A stretch of DNA of 61,225 nt from Chondrus crispus (GCF_000350225.1 NW_005179338.1:1-61225); one strand, 5' to 3'. Shown: positions 23,655 through 35,300, numbered from the stretch's first letter. Notes: a model not told the origin generated them from the letters alone. A program made the numbers and translations.

Positions 23655-23755
23655 AACTCTCTTTGTGTCTCTCGGGACTCCATATAGTCCCGAGAGACAC
23701 AAAGAGAGTTCCGTAACTTCACCTCTCTCTAGCTCTCTTTGTGTCTCTCGGGACT
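23655..23755. repeat. Perfect 25-bp hairpin plus a third direct copy
   Basis: Arms at 23655-23679 and 23686-23710 are perfect reverse complements (AACTCTCTTTGTGTCTCTCG... outward) with loop CCATAT. The left arm and its upstream TCACCT context recur directly at 23719-23755 with two or three changes. The arrangement direct-inverted-direct looks like copying with strand switching. Confidence 0.85.
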
Positions 23756-24105
23756 ACGGGACATGGACACACTTCGCCGCCCGCGCCTCGCTGTACCTTA
23801 AGGTACTGTACGCGCACCCCCGCGTTGCCCAACCAACCGCTGTGTGAACGACCCCTCTCTTGCAGGCGCACGCACGCCCCTCTCAGGTGCCGCGCGTGCC
23901 AGAGAGCCGCTCCGCCACGCCCGTCGCGTCACTCTCGTCCCCGCCGGCGCGCCTCGGTGATGCGTTGCCCGAATATCAATCCAGAATCAGCGACGCTTTC
24001 GACTCGCAACGGCAACTCAGGCCGCCCAACCACAAACTGGACACCTTGATCGCAGCAGCATCATAGTCGACATCTCTCACCTTCCCATCGTCTTGGTCTC
24101 GGGTA

Positions 24106-24252
24106 TGCCCCTTAAGCTGGCCAAGAGGGCCATATCATCCGTTATTCTTAGTCCTGTCCTCGTATCTCCTTCACTGCGCCTTCGCTGTCATCACATCTCC
24201 ACGCCACACTCCATGCAGTCCACTCCAAATCCAGCCTTCTCTGCACAGGATT
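24106..24252. repeat. Dispersed repeat A, copy 1
   Basis: Matches 28728-28872 at roughly 80% identity by eye, sharing TTATTCTTAGTCCTGTCCTC and CACTGCGCCTTCGCTGTCAT. It has no coding content that I can recognise. Confidence 0.75.
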
Positions 24253-24254
24253 CG

Positions 24255-24510
24255 TTTCTATATCTCCACAGCAGATTTTCCAATCTCAACTTCAGGGGGT
24301 TCGAAAATAAAGCGTTTTAAGACCTTGTCTTTGCTGACCTGCGGGTAGTGATGTGCTGGTGCGCTACTCTACGTACGTTTCCATTCTAGTTGCGGTTTCT
24401 GTATAGGTGCCGGGCTGATCTCAGATGCGAAGATGTTTCTGTGTGCAGTAGTGTATGCTGTATGCCGTCTTAGTGCGTGAGAATCAAATAGGTGCACGTT
24501 GTGTGAGAGC
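24255..24510. repeat. Dispersed repeat B, copy 1
   Basis: Matches about 36120-36370 at roughly 80% identity, sharing CAATCTCAACTTCAGG, GCGCTACTCTACGTACGTTT and GCGAAGATGTTTCTGTGTGC. It directly follows repeat A here, whereas in the second location A and B are separated by 1.3 kb plus the copia 2 insertion. Confidence 0.75.
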
Positions 24511-25499
24511 TGGACGGAGCAATTGCTTACGGTATAGCAAAAAGTCACCGGTCTTATCCAACTCTTTTGATCCAGCGGTGTACACAAATATGGTGTTCTA
24601 TGAGCTGATGCTCAAGTACTACCTTCGGAAGGTAAACTTTACATGATTGCCGGATGCCAAACAAAACGTCATGGTTGGACCCACTATTGTCCCTCTAAAT
24701 CTCACGTGGTGTGCAGTACAATATTCAGTCTTATGATCGACCGAGAATTTCACCGTAGGTTGGTCCTCGTCGTGCACTTGACCTGGAATGCCACCATGTC
24801 ACGTGACTTTCACAAACCGCCCCACTTATAAAACTATGCCTCCTGCACTTAGTTTCTCTCTCAAGTTGAGGAGAAGAAACTTGAGAGATTGCAATTGTGT
24901 CGTTTTCAGCATCCCTAAGGGTTACACTTCCAGTCGCCCTTCGAAGAACAGTCAAACCGTCGAGCATGTGTCGCACGCCTTCAATCTTTCCATCCACAGC
25001 AAAGGCGCTATCAACACTGTGCACGTTACGTTTCCACACGACTCCAGCTCAATCAAAGAATTCCTCATCAAATGCATGCGACTTCCGTTTCTGTTCTCGC
25101 CCTCTCGTGTTCCACAAGTATCCCGATGCTCACATCCCGTTACTGCTCTGTAGACAGTTTGCGCAAACCAGCTGATTCACGCCCTTGCCGTGATACAAGA
25201 TATACCTTTCTGTTGTGCACAACAATACTAACTGCACCGCGTAGACACGAGGTGGCGCGGAGAGACGAGGTGACGCAGAGGGATGATGGGTTGGGGGAAC
25301 GGAAGCGGGAAGACGTTTCAAGGGCGAAAAGCTTAGTTGTTGAGGATTTCTTGCGGAATGTGTAAGAGGAATATGTTTACCGAGAGGAGAAATAAAAAGG
25401 GTTCTAGCTAAGACCCGTGCGCGTTTGAACTCGTTCGAAAGGGAGATGAACATAGACGAGACGAGGTTGGTGAGGAGAGGAAGAACAATAGAAATACAA

Positions 25500-25640
25500 T
25501 AGAAATACAATAAAAAGGCAATAGAAAGAAAGCAGAAAGAGAACAGAAAGAAAGCAGAAAGAAGTAGGAAGAAAGTAGGAAGAAAGTAGGAAGAAAGTTG
25601 GAAGAAAGTTGGAAGAAAGTAAAAAAAAGGAAGTAACTAA
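25500..25640. repeat. Purine-rich simple repeat
   Basis: AGAAAG/CAGAAAG/TAGGAAGAAAG units in tandem. On the minus strand this is a pyrimidine tail lying downstream of the tRNA-like block. Confidence 0.8.
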
Positions 25641-25693
25641 GTAACTAGGAAGTAACTAGGTAAGCTACGAATTGCTTCGGGCCACCTTGGTTA

Positions 25694-25783
25694 GGTGCCG
25701 GTGGGAATCGAACCCAGGGCCTCGCAGGCGCAAAGTGGCAACTTCACCTCCAGTAACTGGTTAACCACTCTGCCACGAACTCC
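25694..25783 (-). other. tRNA-like sequence (SINE head or tRNA pseudogene)
   Basis: The minus strand has a perfect A box TGGCAGAGTGG (25775-25765) and a perfect B box GGTTCGATTCC (25714-25704) at tRNA-like spacing. The extra length between them is like a class II (Ser/Leu) tRNA. The acceptor ends do not pair (GAGTTCG against CGGCACC) and one T-stem pair is lost, so it should not be an active tRNA. It is followed by a long pyrimidine-rich tail on the same strand, suggesting a tRNA-derived SINE. Pol III promoter function is plausible. Confidence 0.55.
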
Positions 25784-26326
25784 CCTCTCCCAAACAGCGG
25801 ACTCTGCGGCGACAGAGTGTGGACAGCAACAGTATTTATAGGTATGCATTTGTCCTCGCAATCAACATTAGGTATATAATTTGAAAGTGTGAGCGATGAT
25901 CGCTCACCGCACCATGGTGCACTTTGTTTTTAAACATTAAAGGTCGAGAAAAAGGTTACAGTACTGCAGGTAGTAATTTACCTTCAGCTTTGCACGCGCA
26001 CAGTACCGGTACAGTAAATTTTACATGGCTGTGATTCCGCAATCTCAACCGCGCCAGGAGCTCGAGATCCGGAAGTGAAACGTGTCCACGTCGACAACAC
26101 GCGCCCTGGATACGTGCACTTACGACATACTGTATATATTTTTTGCCGACATTTTGCCCCTTTGCATTGTTTGCCACGAATTCCCATTCTCTGTAATCTC
26201 CCACCATCCCTGCCGTCCCTGCCGTCCCTGCCATCTCCATTTTTTCCGCGATCCGTCCGGCGATCCGACTTCTGGGGTAGCTCCGCCCTCTCCGCCCTCT
26301 TTCCTCGGGATCAACATGGTGAGGTA

Positions 26327-26470
26327 GGGCGGAGAGGAGAAGTGGTGCGGAGAGGAGAAGTGGTGCGGAGAGGAGAAATGGTGCGGGGAGGAGAAGTGGT
26401 GCGGAGAGGAGAAGTGGTGCGGAGAGGAGAAGTGGTGCGGAGAGCGGAGAGCAGAGGTGGCGGGGAGGGC
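26327..26470. repeat. GA-rich minisatellite, about 18-bp unit
   Basis: GTGCGGAGAGGAGAAGTG-type units repeat about seven times with small changes (one unit reads AAATGGTGCGGGGAGG). Confidence 0.85.
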
Positions 26471-26989
26471 AGAGGCGGTGCGTAGACACGAGGTGGGTCG
26501 GAGGGCAGAGAGCGTGCTCGTTTCCTATCTGGGTCAGTCGCTGATAGAATCGGCCCAAACCGTGCCCGTGCAATATCTTCCCATATGGCCTCACCTCACC
26601 TCCTTGCCGCTATCTGTCACGCATGAGCACGCTGCGCCCTTTGCGCAATTGCCGTTTGCGCCGCGCTCGCGGCTGTGCTCACCGTGATGGGGAGCAAGCC
26701 GCAGCCGGCGACTCGCAGGGTCTCTTTGTGCTCATCGAGTGCCACTCTGACCATCTGCACTGGCGCACCACATCAGAATCTCCTCGCGGAAACACGCAAC
26801 CGCCTGCGTCAGAATGGATCACGCATTGCTGCCCCAATCGCTCGCGCCCATCATGGACGCCACCTCCATTCTGCCCACCTGCAATCCAATACCGAACTCA
26901 TCGCTATACTACTAGGCGCCGTCCTTGCCTCTCGAGTCATCCTTTCATCCCTTCCCATCCCTTCCCATTGCCTTCCACACCCCCCCACC

Positions 26990-28684
26990 ATGTCCACCCC
27001 GGCCTCGGGCATGCACGCCGCCACCTCCCTGCGCTTGGCCCTGCGCGCACCCTCATCCGACCGCGCCATAGCGGACTGGCTCTTCTCGCCCTCCCGTTCT
27101 TCCCCCACGCTCTCTCCGCCTGAGCTGCGCTCCTCGCTGGCCCTGAAAGTCGCCCACACCATTCAGCTGTCCAACACCGCCTTCCCTGCATCCGCCGCCG
27201 CGATTCACTCCTGCGACAAGCTCTTCGTCCCGGTTTCCTCGCGCGGTGCCTACATTCTGGGCTTCACCACGGAGGGCACCCAGGGTGCCGCCGATGACCC
27301 GCGCCTCCCGATCCCCGCTGCGTTCAAGAGGCCCTCTGTCGCTCGCTTTGTCTTCGACACTGTGGCAGAGGAACTGCTGCTCGTGTGCTCTCCGCCAGGC
27401 ATTCCGCTCATGGGCATCATCGCTATTCGCAAACTCTCCAACCAAGCACAAGCCTGCTTCCGCTTCACCGTTCCCGCACACGACTACTCGTTCGATGCCC
27501 TTCCAAGCCTCGTCCTTTCGCTGTATAGCAATATCGAATCTGCTGTCGAGCACCGCCCTCCTCGAAACCCTCAACACTCACGCGATCCCGCGTGTGTTCC
27601 GGTGCCTGAGTCCTTCCTAGGGGACATACCCAGCATTGCGGAAGACTCCTTCGCCTACCCCGATGCGTCCATTCCGCATCTCGACCCGACCCCCGCTTTA
27701 TCCATGGACGCTGTCGACTCTTTCTTGGACAGTCTGCGCGCAGCCCGTGTCAACGGCGAATCGCACGCACGCAGTCCGCACAGCTACGTGCATCTCCCAC
27801 CGCTTTCGGTTAAGCTCGTCTCCGACATGCCGCGGCTCGATTCCTCTGCGGAATCGACCACACCCGAACCGCACCAAGCCTTCTCGCCACTATCCGTGTC
27901 CCATTCGTCCGCGGCACCGTTTGCGCAATCACGGTTTGCCGGGCCGCTTGCTGCTTTGCTCATCTCGAGGGCTGGCGCATTTCGAGGTCCCTTCCTTCGC
28001 ATTGACACGCTGCAACCCGTCACTGCCACGTACGAAACCAACTTTACGGGGGCTATTGACGCCTGCGTCACGCAGCTGCGGGGCCAGCCAGTCAGCGACA
28101 TTGAGCGCACGTTTGCTGATATGTACTACTTGGAGGTGCTTTCGGTCGCCCCGGATCAGCACTTCATCCATATTGACGGGTTGGATTCCACTACATTTGC
28201 GCCACCGCATGCCGCGATGCGTAGGGAAAACGAAGATCTGCATGGAGATGATGAAAACCAATTTGGTGTCATCCACGAGGCTGGAAGGAAAACCACGTAC
28301 ACAACCATATTACCAACAGACCCAACACGGAAGCCGTTGGCCGTTACAGGCGTACTTGGTTCTGTCGGGTCCAGCACATTCCCACGAATTGCTCCGGCCC
28401 AACTGGCACCGAGATTCCCACCCCCGGCGACACACCCTGACAAAATGCCTGTTGCGACTGTTGTGTCTAAAGAGCTGCAGCAAAAACGAACGTTACAAGC
28501 GCGAAAACACCGCAACCGACTGAGCGCGGCGCGATGCAACTTGCGCCGCCGAGAGTGGCTGGAAGAGGTGCCGCGTGAAATTGAACGCAACCGAAAAAGA
28601 GCCGAAGAGCTTCTGAGTCGCAAAAGGGAAGTGAAACGTGAGAACGATAGACTGAAGAGCTTGGTTGCCAAAACTATGGTGTAG
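26990..28684 (+). CDS. bZIP transcription factor
   Basis: The start is placed at ATG 26990 because its context is CACCATGT, the frame downstream is continuously protein-like, and the sequence upstream is low-complexity. The protein has about 564 residues. The N-terminal region (residues about 1-120) looks folded; the middle is Ser/Pro-rich and acidic. The C-terminus is a bZIP: basic region KHRNRLSAARCNLRRREW (the N-x7-R pattern, with the usual AAR), then an amphipathic helix with V-I-L-V-L at heptad spacing through ENDRLKSLV. It should bind DNA as a dimer in the nucleus. No intron is evident. Targets cannot be told. It sits between two dispersed repeats and next to the REV3 fragment. Confidence 0.8.
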   Translation: MSTPASGMHAATSLRLALRAPSSDRAIADWLFSPSRSSPTLSPPELRSSLALKVAHTIQLSNTAFPASAAAIHSCDKLFVPVSSRGAYILGFTTEGTQGAADDPRLPIPAAFKRPSVARFVFDTVAEELLLVCSPPGIPLMGIIAIRKLSNQAQACFRFTVPAHDYSFDALPSLVLSLYSNIESAVEHRPPRNPQHSRDPACVPVPESFLGDIPSIAEDSFAYPDASIPHLDPTPALSMDAVDSFLDSLRAARVNGESHARSPHSYVHLPPLSVKLVSDMPRLDSSAESTTPEPHQAFSPLSVSHSSAAPFAQSRFAGPLAALLISRAGAFRGPFLRIDTLQPVTATYETNFTGAIDACVTQLRGQPVSDIERTFADMYYLEVLSVAPDQHFIHIDGLDSTTFAPPHAAMRRENEDLHGDDENQFGVIHEAGRKTTYTTILPTDPTRKPLAVTGVLGSVGSSTFPRIAPAQLAPRFPPPATHPDKMPVATVVSKELQQKRTLQARKHRNRLSAARCNLRRREWLEEVPREIERNRKRAEELLSRKREVKRENDRLKSLVAKTMV

Positions 28685-28727
28685 ATGATAAGATGTTTGG
28701 CCTTGTCATTGTTTTGGCCTCAGTATA

Positions 28728-28872
28728 TACCTTAACTCGGTCAAGAGGGCGATATCAACCGTTATTCTTAGTCCTGTCCTCGTATCCCCCTTCACTGCGC
28801 CTTCGCTGTCATCAAATCTGCAGGCCACAGTCCATGCAGCGCAAGCAAATCCTGCCTTCTCTGGACAGTATT
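28728..28872. repeat. Dispersed repeat A, copy 2
   Basis: Second copy of repeat A (see 24106-24252), starting about 45 bases after the bZIP stop, so it may form part of that gene's 3' untranslated region. Confidence 0.75.
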
Positions 28873-29114
28873 CGTCACCCTTGGTAAACTTCCGCTGCTG
28901 CAATTCACCTTCTCCATAAACCCATATCGAGATAAAACCGCACCCCAAAACGCACGCGGGAAGTACCCCGGCTTCACTCGAATTCATTTTGTCTTTATAA
29001 ATCAACTATTGATTCTACGGAGGAGTCCTATCACTAAAGAACGAGGCTCCATACTATCTGTGCAGCGGAAAGACCAAAGCATCCTCGCGCTACCACACCA
29101 AAAGAGCTTGACAC

Positions 29115-29669
29115 TTAGCCCCTCCATCTCGCTGTGGCCATCCTGCAAAGACGTTCAGCATAAAGATCACTGTGGGTTCGGGGCAGTGTATCTCCCTGTC
29201 TATCCGTCTCCGCAGAGTGGTCCGGCACCAGCACGACCAGTTTGTCACCACCGCGGTAAAACAAGATCGTTGGTCTCGAGGGGGGGACACCATCCCACGC
29301 CAACACCGAATCCGTCGTGCCCTCCTTCCCGCTGCCCGAGCGTTGCTTCAGTGATTCGGAGTGTTGAATCAAACGCTGTTCCCGTCCTGACGACCATGTG
29401 CAAGAGGAATGCCCGCCGCCGCTTGTTCCATCCCGCATTAACCGAGTGTCGGACTCTTTGGTTGAATCCGCGTTTGAAGGTTGCCCTGCCACAGACCATC
29501 TCTGGTTGGCGGAATCTGAGCCTCCAAATGAAGACTCGGCCTCCTGGTCCGGTGCCTGGGCCTTTGCGTCGGGGCGGCGGAAACAGTTGAGAAATGAGCG
29601 ATGAGCGGCGGCTTCCGTTTTGAAAGCCAAGTTCTTGAGCTTTCGACAGAGCCCGGCGATTGTGAACAT
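29115..29669 (-). CDS. Hypothetical small protein, weak
   Basis: ATG-started frame of 184 codons (MFTIAGLCRKLKNLAFKTEA...), hydrophilic and Ser/Arg-rich, with no family I recognise. An overlapping longer minus-strand frame (29967-29245) looks less protein-like. It lies between repeat A and copia 2, in the 1.3 kb that separates repeats A and B at this locus but not at 24.2 kb. It may be part of an inserted sequence. Confidence 0.3.
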   Translation of the reverse strand: MFTIAGLCRKLKNLAFKTEAAAHRSFLNCFRRPDAKAQAPDQEAESSFGGSDSANQRWSVAGQPSNADSTKESDTRLMRDGTSGGGHSSCTWSSGREQRLIQHSESLKQRSGSGKEGTTDSVLAWDGVPPSRPTILFYRGGDKLVVLVPDHSAETDRQGDTLPRTHSDLYAERLCRMATARWRG

Positions 29670-30193
29670 TTTGGTAAGGGAGAGTTGAGTTGATTGAGTA
29701 GAAAAGGGGATGTTCCGGGAGGAGGGAGCTTGGAACGGATGGGAGGGGGAATGGGGATGTGTGTGCTCCTGACCATCCGACTACCGTGGACCTCAGGCTT
29801 GATTTTATACTAGCGAGACATTCCAGGAACAATGTATCTACTGTCGGCATTTCTCTATTCGATGAATGTGGAATTATTCGAAAGGTGACGCAATGCTGTG
29901 ACTTGCAGCCAGTTCTAATTGAATGGGGATCGACGTGCGAGATGAAGCGGTGTTGTTCGCTGTTCAATCATTGTCGTTGTGACCAAATCTGCGAGAGAGC
30001 TTTATAACTTGCTTTGCAAAACCGAGACGGTATACGTTTTAATACAGTATCTAGCATTCGCGGTTGTACGTATTGTCGAAAGCAGTAAAAGCTTTACGCT
30101 TGTTTCTTTCTCGCCGGTGCTTAGGTCAAGCACAGTAGTAACAAGTCAGCAATCAAGCTGTGAAAGCAGGATACTGTAGGCACCCTTGAGGTG

Positions 30194-30198
30194 GTGGC
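30194..30198. repeat. Target-site duplication GTGGC (left) of copia 2
   Basis: GTGGC immediately precedes the 5' LTR and immediately follows the 3' LTR at 36099-36103, the 5-bp duplication expected of an LTR retrotransposon. Confidence 0.9.
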
Positions 30199-30630
30199 TG
30201 TAGAGAAACACATGTGCTTGTCAGTCGTCAACACTCGTGTGTACTCACAACGGACACACGTGTGCGAGATGGGATACGTTGACACAGATAACACGTGTGG
30301 AAGCTCGTTGCTGATAATGTGGAAGAAGCAGACAGCATTTCGGAGAGCTGACAGAAAATAATGCAGACAGCGAGCGCAACTCTTAGAGATGTGGCGTTCT
30401 CGTTACTGACAAATATATGTACCCTACCGCTTTGTAGAGCGAGGAAAAGAAGAAGAATGGGCACGTAATAAATCACCAACTGTGAGTATTCACGATATTC
30501 TTTGGCAAGAATTTGCTACCGCGTTCGTACGCGAGACCCCGTGCGCTTCTGCGCGAGACGACCATCCTTTGGATATTGTCACACACACTGGAAGAATACT
30601 TTTGTATCTTCCCCCCTGGATTTCACAACA
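30199..30630 (+). repeat. Copia 2 5' LTR (432 bp)
   Basis: Direct match to 35642-36098. The positions corresponding to the hairpin of the 3' LTR read GGGCACGTAATAAATCACC-AACTGTGAG-TATTC here, so only one arm exists in this copy. Confidence 0.93.
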
Positions 30631-30668
30631 CTTGCAAGTTTATACGAAATCTAGTTTAATCGATCGTT

Positions 30669-32166
30669 ATGGATCCCTCATCGCAACTGTCGCAACGCGA
30701 CTTGGAATCGATCAAGAAACACATCAGCAAAGTGGATCGACCCCCCCCCGCTCATCGAAAACATTTGCGTGGAACTTGATGAAGCTATTGACCTGCCAGC
30801 CGAAGAAATTGTATCTTTCTTAAAAGATTGTCTTTCTCCAGATGTTCTACTAGTCGACCCGGCGATGGAAAAAGGCAGATTGTTCGAGCCATCCGAAAAG
30901 TATTTGACGTTTGTGGAGTGGAAGTTAGTTATGCTGCAGGTATACCGCTTCCGAACAAAGTAATAGAAGCACTGTACTCGGACATTCGTGATGTTTTAAA
31001 TGAAGCGTAGAAAATGCTACAAGCTTACAAAACGTTTGGAACATTCAAACCTGATTTTGTCCCAGAACAGAGTAACCCAGAAATACTGACATACACCCCA
31101 GCAGAGACTGACCTTGCCCGTGATGAGGTAGGAAATACAACAAGACACGCGTATTGCAAGGAACGATGCAGCTGAACATCCACTGGAATATCAACCTCAA
31201 CAAAAGGAAAATCTGCGAGCAACCGTTCCGCTTGAAAATTGTATCCCGACGAAGCAAAACCTGGCGAAAAATAGACAGGCTGTTGCAAATGGATTCCATC
31301 ACAATAATGGAAAATTTTCGGGATCACCCGGGACTGGAATACCTTTGCACATCGTCAAGAGGAAATTCGAAGAACTAGTGTTTGAACAAGAAATTCCGGA
31401 AACGGATCGCGTCCAATTGATGCACAACTATTTGTCGGGTATAGCTCAGGAATATTTTTATTCTACAGTACGAGGCACTGCGGAAAATAGCGAAGCTGCA
31501 TTCGATAGGATTTCGGAAAGGTTCAGCTCCAAACAACATCAGTCTCCGGCCTTAGCATACCTTCGTCGACTCTCCTTTTCTGGAATTAAGAGCGAAAAGT
31601 CATGTTCAGATATTGAGGCTCTAGCAGCTGCACATTCACGTATTTTAGAATACATCCCACAATGCAGACCATCATACCAAAACGAACATCAAGATGGACA
31701 CACGGGTGAGTTCCTCGCAGGAAGTGTAGACGGACAGCCTTGGGCTGAGCACGTCCTTACCGCACGAATAACCGCGAATAGCAAAGAGAGGGGCATGGAC
31801 TACAATTCGCTTTATGCTATGCTGGTCTCAGCCTTGATACTCGTAGACAATAGAGAAAAATCGGACACCTCACCAAAAGGAAATCTCGCTAACTCAGTGT
31901 TCTATGGTGAGACCTATGGAAAGCATATCCCAAGAAAAAGGAACACAACGAACAGATATAGCTCTATCAAGTTTAATCGAAAAAGAAGAACGCCCAGCGA
32001 ACTTCAGGCTCTAAAACAAAGAACAAAATGTCTAGTCTGTAAAAAGGTTGGCCAGTGGAAAAATGAATGCCCGGACAAAAGGTCTAGGATGACAGACATT
32101 ATCAGAGCTCGTATCAAAGAAAATGGAGGAACGGACAAAGCAGCTGCCCAAGTCCTTTTTCTTTAG
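30669..32166 (+). pseudogene. Copia 2 Gag, frame-broken
   Basis: Starts at ATG 30669 (MDPSSQLSQRDLES...). A run of nine C at 30741-30749 shifts the coding sense to another register (ENICVELDEAIDLPAEEIV). It shifts again near 30870-30900, with further stops to about 31340. From 31345 a long frame holds the capsid-like core and a zinc knuckle CLVCKKVGQWKNEC (32029-32070), where the conserved His is Gln. Frames change again at the Gag/protease junction (32160-32530). Confidence 0.7.
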
Positions 32167-32374
32167 CCGACCAAGAGGATTCGTATGCAGAATATGCTGC
32201 ACAAGCCGAAAATGGGCATGGCCCGTGCAACGGAAGCGAAGAACACAGCGCTCTCAACACTTTCGAAAGCCTTTACAGCGCCGCGGAGTCCGGTTCCAGT
32301 CTAGACGATTCTCTTCAGAATATATTCGAAACTTTGCTCACTGGTCTAAGAAGCGATGAGGAGCCCCAAGAGAT

Positions 32375-35300
32375 ATGCAACGACACAGGGGATTTTTGAC
32401 TGCCAGGGCACCTTTCGTGGACAGTTCGCTGGCTGACAAAGCTCCACTACCTACATACTCACGATCTCCAACGCTTGCTACCGGTTCTAAGATGCATAGG
32501 TGTAGAACGATTTGTGGGACACGGCGGAGCATCGGTCAAAGGAAATGGCAACACAGTTCGCCCGAGGAACGGATCCCGATCGATATACACTACGTGAGAG
32601 ACGCCTTTCTCAAATCGAAAAGGTTTTCTGCAGGCCGACCCCCGGAATTTGCCGGTGCATGCATTGACATTGGATCACCTCGATCCTTGATCGGGCTCAG
32701 CCAAGCAAAAGCTTACTTCAGGGCAATGTGTATCAAGCTGAATCTGTCTCCATCTCGAACCTGTTTCAGATTTGGCACCTATCCTACACGCTCACTCGGC
32801 AAAATGGCAATCCTACTACCAACTCCGGGAAGCACTATACCATTGAAGGTAGACGTAGTTCGTGAAAACATTCCGATGCTTATTGGACTAGACGAATTAT
32901 TGCAGCATTGCTTGGAACCTTCAGTACTGAAACGATCCCTCAATTGTACGAAACAAGATTGGTCACTCCATTTGCAATTGAAACATGGACATTTGTATCT
33001 CTGTTGGAACCCATGCTCGTTTTCAGTATTTTTCACTCGGAACCAATTGGAGAGGTTACATCGACACATGCTCCACCCTTCATCACGCAAACTTTACGAC
33101 CTTTTGCGCAAAGCTGATCCCGAGAACCTGCAACCCGATACTCTGAAGACCCTCAAAGATGTATCAAAGGCATGCGAGACGTGCACTCTATATGCTCCCA
33201 AACAAATCACATTTCGCATCAGAGACGCAGATAAGATCAAATTCAATCATCGCATATTGATGGACATCATGTTTCTGAAAGACAGACGGCAAAAGTCTAG
33301 ACCCGTGTTGCATGTTATAGACGCTGGAACTCGTTTTAGTGCCGCAGCATTTTTGAAGGACAGTAGCACAACCACAATTTGGAATACGTTTATCAAAATT
33401 TGGTCTTCAGTTTACGTTGGATTCCCGGAATCATTACTTACAGATCAAGGGTCTGTCTTTCTTTCTCGAGAATGGAAATACAATTGTGAATCCTCCCGAA
33501 TTGAGCTACTTAACACAGGAACAGAAAGTCACAATTTCTTAGGGATTGGCGAAAAGTATCACTCCACACTCCGAACAATTTATAGAAAAGTACTTTGTGA
33601 TCACCGCGCCTTGCCCGAAGATATAGCCCTTGCTAAATCGGTCCAAGCAATGAACGAGACCGTCGAACCTCATGGACTGGTGCCCACGCTATTGGTTTTT
33701 GGAGTAATACCGAAACTGCCCGATATATCCGAGCGTGATTTTCCTGTACAAAGGGAGCGACTGAGAGCGGCCTGCACGGCAAGAAAGGAATACGAGAAAG
33801 TGGTGGCCAAGAGAATTGTGCAGCGAGGCCTACGCACTATACCGCCACCGGCTGCGGATCACGTTTACGTACTAGGAGACTTCGCGTACGTGTACCGGGA
33901 AGGCCTAAAACAATATACTGGTCCACATCTGGTAGCATGGGTGGAGGAGAAATGCATACGTCTGCACCTAGGAGAAAGTACTGGCCCACGTCCTTTTAAC
34001 ATAGCTCAACTTCGACCGGCACCACTGCAACGACACCCAACATATGACGAACAACTCTCTAGATCTGAAACCGACCATAACACAGTAATGCATACCGAAA
34101 CGCTGGAACCTGGAGATGCTAGAGAACATCTGTTCGACGATGCTAAAAGAAAAGAAATACTCGGGCTAATTGAGAAGGGAACCTTTAAGATCGTACTGGA
34201 AGAGGAGGCAGAACCGCATCCCAACATAGTCCCGTCACGATACGTCCTCACAATCAAACACGCAGATAATGGATCCACACTTTATAAGGCTCGCTTAGTC
34301 CTTGGTGGACATCGCGATAAAGAAAAGCACTCCGTGGTGCACAATACATTCAATCTGAAACAATCGTCAGTGCGCATTATCTTGGCATTGGCTACTATTC
34401 TTGGGTTTGAAGTATGGTCACTCGATGTAAAACAGGCGTATTTACAAGCAGCATCAGAGCTACAACGCAAGGTGTTTACTCGCCCAGCATCCATTGAACT
34501 TCGACCAGATGAACTAGTGCAAATATTGAAACCATTGTATGGATTGACTGACTCCGGAGATTATTGGTGTGAGACCAATCACAAGTTTCACCTAGGAAAA
34601 CTGAGAATGGAACAGTCGACAGGGGATTTTGCTCTATTCTTTAGACGAATAAGGGACCAACTAGTATCCCTATCAGGCTCGTACGTAGATGATGTTTTTC
34701 AAGCAGGTACAAAGGAAGAGAAAAAGCGCTTGCAAACCCACTTCAAGAATGAATTCGATATCAAACTGAACAACGAAACAAGTTTCACCTATACAGGGCT
34801 CCAATGTGACACCTCTAGGATAGGAATGAGCGAAAGTTATCTCAAAAGAAATATATCGAGAGACTAAGGTTCCTGACAAAGACCTCCACGTTTCAAGAGT
34901 TTAGATCTCTCCGGGCTCGTCTGGCCTGGGTCGTACACACGAGACCAGACATAGCATACGCTGTGTCCTTTGCCGCACAGATCACTGAACGCATTCATGA
35001 CACTCACTGTAACCAGGCTTTGAACAGAATTGTCAAGCATTTGAAGCAAACGGCAGAGGTTCAGCTGAGATTCCCAAATCTCGACATAAATTCGGTCAGG
35101 CTGCTGATGTACACTGACGCCTCACATAACAACAGGGAACAGACCAGGTCGCAGCTGGGGTACTTGATTTTGTTAGCAGACAAGTTTGATCGATGCGCGT
35201 TTCTGCATTACTCTTCATACAAATCGACGCGAGTGACGAGATCATCAATGGCTGGTGAAACTCTCGCTTTTGTAGAAGGCTTTGACTGCGCATACTTAAT

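Larger units (their letters stand above)
25239..26496. repeat. Insert in the REV3 fragment, flanked by 17-bp direct repeats
   Basis: GCGTAGACACGAGGTGG occurs at 25239-25255 and 26480-26496, just at the two breakpoints of the REV3-derived sequence. The insert holds a purine-rich tract, the tRNA-like block and a GGAGAG minisatellite. The 17-bp repeats may be a target duplication, or part of the same GA-rich minisatellite family. Confidence 0.55.
24890..26580 (-). pseudogene. Duplicated fragment of the REV3 3' end, interrupted by an insert
   Basis: 24890-25225 aligns with 56110-56460, the end of REV3 including its stop region, at roughly 70% identity. The minus-strand translation still shows TTERYILYHGKGVNQLVC, the counterpart of the first Cys cluster of REV3, then NCLQSSNGM and further on KIEGVRHMLDG. 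26505-26580 aligns with 56488-56560 (upstream coding sequence, GTGCTCGTTTCCTATCTGGG). Between them lies about 1.25 kb of unrelated DNA. The match extends past the REV3 stop codon, so this is a DNA-level duplication, not a processed copy. Confidence 0.8.

Noticed and set aside
25694..25783. Functional tRNA-Ser or tRNA-Leu gene
   Set aside because: A and B boxes are perfect, but the acceptor stem does not pair and the T-stem has a mismatch.
26082..26594. Frames through the GA-rich minisatellite (repeats of LLLSAP or RGEVV)
   Set aside because: Translation of tandem DNA repeats; one end only reflects the REV3 fragment in the wrong register.
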